Assembly: GCA_964355795.1 (NCBI GenBank)
Contig: CAYHEQ010000036.1
Coordinates: 1 to 8,382 of the forward strand
Length of the DNA: 8,382 nt
Reading direction: 5' to 3'
From: CAYHEQ01 sp964355795
GTDB taxonomy: Bacteria; Patescibacteriota; JACPGU01
Under the pieces are notes generated by a model that saw nothing but the letters and a program-made list of their open reading frames with translations, searched no databases and was not told the DNA's origin. Both the position numbers and the translations under genes were made by a program. Shown here piece after piece: positions 4,293 through 8,382 of this stretch (position 1 is its first letter; every line of letters begins with the position of its first letter).

Positions 4293-6491
4293 ATGAAAAA
4301 AATAACTTTTTCAATTGAGGGTCTGCATTGCGCCAGTTGTGTTTTGAAAAACGAAAAAGCGTTATTGAAGGTTGCCGGCGTTCAGTCCGCTTCGGTGAAT
4401 TTGGCTCTGCGAAATGCAACGGTGGAATTTGACGAGACTTTAGTTTCCGAACACGACCTCCACAAAGCGGTGGCCAGCGTTGGTTATAAGGCGGTAATGT
4501 CGGATTCCGTAGAGACACACCATGGCGTGTCTCTACAAGGAGAGCATCAACATCCCACCGGTTCGGCTGAAACCTTAAAGGCTCGCAATCGCGCTATCGT
4601 CGCCATGATTTTGGCTCTCCCGCCCCTCGTTTTGGCGATGGGCAAAATAGAATTGCCGTGGGAATACTTCGGCTTCAACACCAGCATGATTATTGAAGCA
4701 GTATTGTCTACCATCGTCATTCTCATTATCGGCTGGGAGTTTCACAAGGGCGCAGTCAAACAATTGCGTTATTTTTCCGCCGATATGAATACTTTGATTT
4801 CCGTCGGGACTTTGGCGGCTCTAATCTTTAGTTTCTGGGAATTGTCTTCCGGAGGAGAAGATTTGTATTTTGAAATAGGCGCGGTCATTACGGCGCTGAT
4901 TTTGCTCGGCCGATTTTTCGAAGCTAAATCTCGCGGTCAAGCGTCTGAGGCTATTGAAAAACTTTTGAAACTAGGCGCCAAAACCGCAAGATTGGTTGAA
5001 GGCGACAAGGAAAAAGAGATCCCGATAGATCAGGTGCGAGTAGGCGATATTCTGCGCGTTTTGCCGGGGGAGAAGATCCCAACTGACGGGGAAATAGTCG
5101 GTGGCGAGACAATGATAGACGAATCTATGTTAACCGGCGAGAGTATGCCGGTGGAGAAAAATATTGGCGAAGGTGTCTTCGCCGCCACTATCAATATCAA
5201 CGGTGCAATTACGATGCGAGCCACCAAGGTAGGAGCGGAAACGGTGCTGGCGCAAATTGTCCAGATGGTCTCTGACGCGCAGACACAGAAGGCGCCAATC
5301 CAAAAACTGGCGGACAAAATTTCCGGTATTTTCGTGCCGATAGTTTTCTTAATCGCTATTATTACGGCGGGAATATGGTATTGGGCAACAGGAGACATCG
5401 TTTCGGCCTTCGTGCCGGCGGTGGCGGTCTTGGTCATCGCTTGTCCTTGCGCGCTCGGTCTAGCGACCCCGACCGCTATCATGGTGGGAACAGGCTTGGG
5501 AGCAAAAAAAGGAATTTTGATTAAAAATGGCGAGTCTTTGGAAAAAGGAAAAAAAATTGACGCGGTGATTTTTGACAAAACCGGCACTCTGACGGAGGGG
5601 AAACCGGTGGTGACGGATGTTGAACCGCAGGGTACGGTTAAGCCTGAAGAATTATTGCAAATAGCCGCTTCGCTCGACAAAAATTCCGACCATCCGCTGG
5701 CGAAAGCGATTACCGAGCGAGCGGAAAAAGACAGCGTGAAATTATTGGCCGTGGAAAAATTTGCCAATGTCTCTGGGAAGGGAGTAAGGGGTTTAATTGA
5801 CGGAAAATTGGTAGCAGTGGGCAATCAAAAGATGATGCAAGATCTTGAAGTAGAGACACGACATGTCGTGTCTCTACTGGGAAAACTTCAGGCGGAAGCC
5901 AAAACAGTAGTGGTGGTTATTAGAGAAAAAGAGATTTTAGGTCTCATCGCCATCGCCGATACGGTGAAAGCCGATGCTCTCGAAGCCATTCGTCAATTGA
6001 AAGCTAAGCATATTCAAACCATTATGATTACCGGCGACAATCAGCAGACGGCGGAAGCCATCGGCGGGCAACTGATGATTGACCAGATCTTCGCCGAAGT
6101 TTTGCCCGGGCAAAAAGCCGAGATTGTCAAAAAATTGCAAAGCGAAGGAAAAAAAATCGCCTTTGTCGGCGATGGGATCAATGACGCGCCGGCTTTGGCT
6201 CAATCGGATTTCGGCATCGCGATGGGGACGGGGACGGATATTGCTATTGAAGCGGGTAATATTGTAATCGTCAAAGGCAGTCCGATGAAGGTGGTGGAGG
6301 CGATCACGCTTTCACAAAAAACTTTTCGCGTCATTCAACAAAATCTTTTCTGGGCTTTCGCCTACAATGTGGCGGCTATTCCCCTGGCGGCTTTCGGGCT
6401 ACTCAATCCCATCATCGCCGCGGGCGCGATGGCTTTTTCCTCCGTTTCGGTGGTGCTCAATAGCTTGAGGATTAAGGCGGTAAGTAAATAA
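4293..6491 (+). CDS. copA: Copper-exporting P1B-type ATPase (CopA-like)
   Basis: This 732-residue pump uses ATP to export Cu(I) across the cytoplasmic membrane. Its N-terminal HMA domain has GLHCASC (C13, C16), with Leu where Met is usual. Eight transmembrane helices are expected, with CPC at 384-386. The A-domain has TGES (281-284); the P-domain has DKTGT with the phosphorylated D428 and GDGINDAP around D627 and D631. The N-domain has the HP motif (H467, P468). The FAYN and MAFSSVSVVLNSLR segments in the last helices indicate the Cu(I) subclass. One palindrome family interrupts it at residues 73-82 and 520-529. The start at 4293 is preferred because the HMA domain begins there. The frame stays open from 4206; TTG 4254 and GTG 4260 follow a GAGGGA and are alternatives. 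The final VSK and stop lie in a TAAG octamer repeat. Confidence 0.95.
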   Translation: MKKITFSIEGLHCASCVLKNEKALLKVAGVQSASVNLALRNATVEFDETLVSEHDLHKAVASVGYKAVMSDSVETHHGVSLQGEHQHPTGSAETLKARNRAIVAMILALPPLVLAMGKIELPWEYFGFNTSMIIEAVLSTIVILIIGWEFHKGAVKQLRYFSADMNTLISVGTLAALIFSFWELSSGGEDLYFEIGAVITALILLGRFFEAKSRGQASEAIEKLLKLGAKTARLVEGDKEKEIPIDQVRVGDILRVLPGEKIPTDGEIVGGETMIDESMLTGESMPVEKNIGEGVFAATININGAITMRATKVGAETVLAQIVQMVSDAQTQKAPIQKLADKISGIFVPIVFLIAIITAGIWYWATGDIVSAFVPAVAVLVIACPCALGLATPTAIMVGTGLGAKKGILIKNGESLEKGKKIDAVIFDKTGTLTEGKPVVTDVEPQGTVKPEELLQIAASLDKNSDHPLAKAITERAEKDSVKLLAVEKFANVSGKGVRGLIDGKLVAVGNQKMMQDLEVETRHVVSLLGKLQAEAKTVVVVIREKEILGLIAIADTVKADALEAIRQLKAKHIQTIMITGDNQQTAEAIGGQLMIDQIFAEVLPGQKAEIVKKLQSEGKKIAFVGDGINDAPALAQSDFGIAMGTGTDIAIEAGNIVIVKGSPMKVVEAITLSQKTFRVIQQNLFWAFAYNVAAIPLAAFGLLNPIIAAGAMAFSSVSVVLNSLRIKAVSK
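4509..4536. repeat. In-frame 28-bp palindrome in copA, copy 1 (imperfect)
   Basis: GTAGAGACAC (4509-4518) and GTGTCTCTAC (4527-4536) flank CCATGG, with one mismatched pair (4519/4526). It encodes VETHHGVSLQ at residues 73-82, in the linker between the HMA domain and the first membrane helix. Confidence 0.9.
5849..5878. repeat. In-frame 30-bp palindrome in copA, copy 2 (perfect)
   Basis: The same arms GTAGAGACAC and GTGTCTCTAC surround GACATGTC without mismatch, and one further A/T pair extends the symmetry to 30 bp. It encodes VETRHVVSLL at residues 520-529, in the nucleotide-binding domain region, in the same codon phase as copy 1. Confidence 0.95.
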
Positions 6492-6536
6492 GCTAGTAAG
6501 CGGGTAAGCGGATAAGCTAGTAAGCTAGTAAGTAAA
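6481..6536 (+). repeat. Seven-unit octamer tandem repeat TAAGnnnn across the copA stop
   Basis: Seven consecutive 8-bp units start with TAAG: TAAGTAAA, TAAGCTAG, TAAGCGGG, TAAGCGGA, TAAGCTAG, TAAGCTAG and TAAGTAAA. The copA stop codon is the TAA opening the second unit. Because 8 is not a multiple of 3, the array places TAA in all three forward frames. Confidence 0.95.
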
Positions 6537-6559
6537 TCTCAGGGTCGGGGGTATCGGGC

Positions 6560-6589
6560 TTGTGGCGGATGACTTTCGCATGCTATGAT
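6560..6589 (+). promoter_or_regulatory. Probable promoter for the ThyX-like gene
   Basis: TTGTGG (6560-6565), an 18-nt spacer and TATGAT (6584-6589) with the TG extension (TGC at 6581-6583) form an extended -10 promoter. The predicted start is near 6596, giving a leader of about 80 nt that contains two hairpins. Confidence 0.55.
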
Positions 6590-6602
6590 TAGACCAACAA
6601 TC

Positions 6603-6654
6603 AACCAGGCTTTCGGAGGGCTTGGTTTTTGTTCCTTAATAACCCAAAGGGTTA
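6603..6654 (+). promoter_or_regulatory. Structured leader: terminator-like hairpin plus a second hairpin
   Basis: AACCAGGC (6603-6610) pairs with GCTTGGTT (6620-6627) over 8 bp with one G-U, followed by a T-run to 6630. TAACCC (6640-6645) then pairs with GGGTTA (6649-6654) around AAA. Lying between the promoter and the start codon, the first hairpin could attenuate the ThyX-like gene; alternatively it could end copA read-through transcripts. No known riboswitch was recognised. Confidence 0.5.
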
Positions 6655-6666
6655 AATCCAAACTGC

Positions 6667-6673
6667 GAGGTGA
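6667..6673 (+). promoter_or_regulatory. Shine-Dalgarno of the ThyX-like gene
   Basis: GAGGTGA ends three bases before the ATG at 6677, with the GAGG core six bases away. It fixes this start codon. It stands out because none of the other five genes has a comparable site. Confidence 0.8.
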
Positions 6674-6676
6674 GAA

Positions 6677-8257
6677 ATGGGTTTATTGACAAAAGCTTCA
6701 ACAATTTTGGGTGTGCCACCAGAGCTTTTAGCTTACGCTTTAGCCAAATTCTCTCGATCAAAGGCGACGCCGGAAACATCGTTTTTGGCTTGGCTTTATT
6801 CTGTCCCGCCGAATCGTCCGGAAAAATTCTTTGAAGAGATTTTTCACAATTACGGCCATGCCAGTGTGGCGGATTTGGCGCACGCGCCATTGTCTCTGGA
6901 GAGTATCTCTATCGTGGCGGCCATTGTTGCCCTGCATCACCGACTGCTTGATTGTCAGGAACGTTCCACGCGCTATATGGATTTTTCCGAAGCGGCTTTC
7001 GCTACACCGCCGGAGTTGGAAAACCACGCGGAATTGAAAAGGCGATATGTCGCTCAATGCGAAAGTCTTTTTGCGCTCTACCGTCGGCTCCACGCCGATT
7101 TTGTGCGGTTTCTATCGCAGAAGTACGCAGACAGGAAAGAGGAGGTGGAGACAAAAAGAGCAGGTAGTTTTGAGGCTACGATTAAGGCGCGCGCTTTTGA
7201 CCTGGCTCGCTACGTTTTGCCGGCCTCAACTCTGACGGGAGTGGGGATGATGGCCAGCGCCAGAACCTATATGGCGCTTATCAGCGCCTGGTCTTCACAT
7301 CCTCTGGCGGAGATCCGAGAAATGGGAAGGCGAGCCAAAGAAGCTCTGACGATTTTACCGGCCGACGATTATGCTCTGAAAGCGGTCGTAAAATATCTGG
7401 AAGAGCTGAATCTGCCAAATCTGCCATGGGAAGTCAGAAAGGCATTGGACGAGCTTCTGGAGCAGGGTGGGTTTGTCTTGCCAACCCTGATGAAGCATGT
7501 GGGCGAAAACAAATTCATCATTGACGCCAGAGCCTGCGCCAGAACTTTTACCGAAAAGTATCTGACGCTTCCGCCACAGTTTCGGAACGAGGAGGATTCT
7601 GTTTATGGCAACCCCGTTCAGTTGATACCCCAGTCTAAAACGTTGGATCAGATTGTTTCCTCTATTCTTTTCCCAGAGGCATTTGGCTTGAGGCTGGGGA
7701 ATGTTCTTTCCTTAGTGGAGAAAATCAACGACGAAGACAAAAGGGAGTTTCTCAAAGAGATCCAGTCTCTTCGTGGCGACCACGATCCTGTTCACGAAGG
7801 CTGGGCGGGCGTGGGAGCCTTAACCTTCGATGTTTTGGTAGACAATGGGGCGTTTCGAGATCTCCACCGACATCGGGAGAATAGGCAATTCTTGCAGGCG
7901 CCGACAGGCGCTTTTGGATGCGCCATCCCAAGCGATTTCACCGAAGCAGGCGTGGACGCTATTATGCGAGAAGCATTTGACCATTCAAGAACTCTCGCTC
8001 TTGATATGGTTGAGGTGGGGCTACCAGTTGAGATAATGCAGTATGCTCTGCCTTTAGCCGTCAATATCCCATGGGTGGCCGTCATGGATCCTCGGCAGAT
8101 GGGCTATTTGACCGAATTGCGGACAAAGTCTGCCGGACACTTTTCTTATCGGGAAATTGCCTGGCTGATGCATCAGGCGGTCAAGAAAGAACACCCATTT
8201 TTAGTGGATGGCTCAAGGGCTACGCCATTTGAGGATTTTGACCTTTTCAGCAGATAA
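6677..8257 (+). CDS. Tandem-domain ThyX-like protein (FAD-dependent thymidylate synthase family)
   Basis: A 526-residue protein built from two ThyX-like domains, about twice the usual length of about 220-250. ThyX methylates dUMP to dTMP using FAD and methylenetetrahydrofolate. Domain 1 has GHASV (60-64), HHRLLDCQERSTRY (87-100), YVLP (179-182), R196 and EIR (212-214). Domain 2 repeats the order: GDHDPV (H369), RHRENRQFLQ (from R398), MQYALP (from 454) and TELR (to R482). Against the signature RHRxxSxNxxSxRY, domain 1 keeps the Glu, second Ser and final Arg but has His for the first Arg. Domain 2 keeps RHR but lacks the rest. It may be an active enzyme with composite sites, or a relative with another role. 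It has the only clear Shine-Dalgarno here (GAGGTGA, 6667-6673), its own promoter, and a terminator 24 nt after the stop. Confidence 0.85.
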   Translation: MGLLTKASTILGVPPELLAYALAKFSRSKATPETSFLAWLYSVPPNRPEKFFEEIFHNYGHASVADLAHAPLSLESISIVAAIVALHHRLLDCQERSTRYMDFSEAAFATPPELENHAELKRRYVAQCESLFALYRRLHADFVRFLSQKYADRKEEVETKRAGSFEATIKARAFDLARYVLPASTLTGVGMMASARTYMALISAWSSHPLAEIREMGRRAKEALTILPADDYALKAVVKYLEELNLPNLPWEVRKALDELLEQGGFVLPTLMKHVGENKFIIDARACARTFTEKYLTLPPQFRNEEDSVYGNPVQLIPQSKTLDQIVSSILFPEAFGLRLGNVLSLVEKINDEDKREFLKEIQSLRGDHDPVHEGWAGVGALTFDVLVDNGAFRDLHRHRENRQFLQAPTGAFGCAIPSDFTEAGVDAIMREAFDHSRTLALDMVEVGLPVEIMQYALPLAVNIPWVAVMDPRQMGYLTELRTKSAGHFSYREIAWLMHQAVKKEHPFLVDGSRATPFEDFDLFSR

Positions 8258-8281
8258 CCTGCTTTTCGTTGAATTTGCAAG

Positions 8282-8314
8282 CGCCGTCTTTTCACAAGAC
8301 GGCGTTTTTCTTTT
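8282..8314 (+). terminator. Strong intrinsic terminator after the ThyX-like gene
   Basis: CGCCGTCTT (8282-8290) and AAGACGGCG (8296-8304) form a perfect 9-bp stem with loop TTCAC, followed by TTTTTCTTTT. It begins 24 nt after the stop codon and closes the transcript. Confidence 0.95.
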
Positions 8315-8317
8315 AGC

Positions 8318-8347
8318 TTGATTCTTGCTCGGTGATTTTGCTATAAT
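8318..8347 (+). promoter_or_regulatory. Near-consensus promoter reading out of the right edge
   Basis: TTGATT (8318-8323), an 18-nt spacer and a perfect TATAAT (8342-8347) with the TG extension (TGC at 8339-8341). The predicted start is near 8354. Its gene lies beyond the window. Confidence 0.75.
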
Positions 8348-8354
8348 ACGCGCA

Positions 8355-8381
8355 GAGGGTTTGCGCCCTCAATCTTTTTTT
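8355..8381 (+). promoter_or_regulatory. Promoter-proximal hairpin with T-run at the right edge
   Basis: GAGGG (8355-8359) pairs with CCCTC (8366-8370) around a 6-nt loop and is followed by AATC and a T-run (from 8374). It would form at the very 5' end of the transcript. A 5-bp stem is weak for a terminator, so this may be leader structure; the window ends too soon to tell. Confidence 0.4.
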
Positions 8382-8382
8382 C

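Noticed and set aside
5030..5824. Long minus-strand open frame of 264 codons inside copA
   Set aside because: It lies opposite the well-supported ATPase catalytic region and its translation shows no recognisable motifs. It is a shadow frame.

Overview
The window looks like a piece of a small bacterial chromosome, most likely from the Candidate Phyla Radiation (Patescibacteria, perhaps Parcubacteria-like). This is an inference from four things: the gene content, the near absence of Shine-Dalgarno sequences, extended -10 promoters lying almost on top of start codons, and a dense load of short palindromic and tandem repeats in intergenic and even coding DNA. No rRNA, tRNA, CRISPR array or transposase gene was seen.

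Layout, left to right. Positions 1-127 hold a strong promoter reading leftwards out of the window, a probable promoter for gatB, and a heptamer tandem repeat ending just before the gatB start. gatB (128-1684) encodes the B subunit of the Glu-tRNA(Gln)/Asp-tRNA(Asn) amidotransferase and carries four apparent in-frame repeat insertions. A small orphan MNT-type nucleotidyltransferase follows (1692-1988), then an unrecognised small two-helix membrane protein (2035-2439). Positions 2440-2776 are non-coding and contain a REP/MITE-like element with an apparent nested insertion, and a long hairpin flanked by imperfect direct repeats.

The central block (2777-6491) is a copper-handling pair. The first gene is a three-part fusion: an HMA metal-binding domain, a TauE/SafE or DsbD-like membrane domain, and a C-terminal cupredoxin-like domain. 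The second is a CopA-type P1B ATPase with its own HMA domain. Together they plausibly capture, pass on and export Cu(I), and the small upstream membrane protein (Cys/His/Met-containing outer loop) may belong with them. Both copper genes end inside short tandem repeats that supply the stop codon, and copA carries two copies of one palindrome inserted in the same codon phase.

The right-hand block (6677-8257) is a protein with two ThyX-like domains whose signature residues have decayed in complementary ways. It has the only clear Shine-Dalgarno in the window, a structured leader behind its own promoter, and a strong intrinsic terminator. A near-consensus promoter close to the right edge starts another transcript leaving the window.

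No unmistakably new multi-gene system is present. The most unusual signals are the protein-coding palindromic insertions, the repeat-derived gene ends, the tandem ThyX protein and the copper cluster with its small membrane protein.
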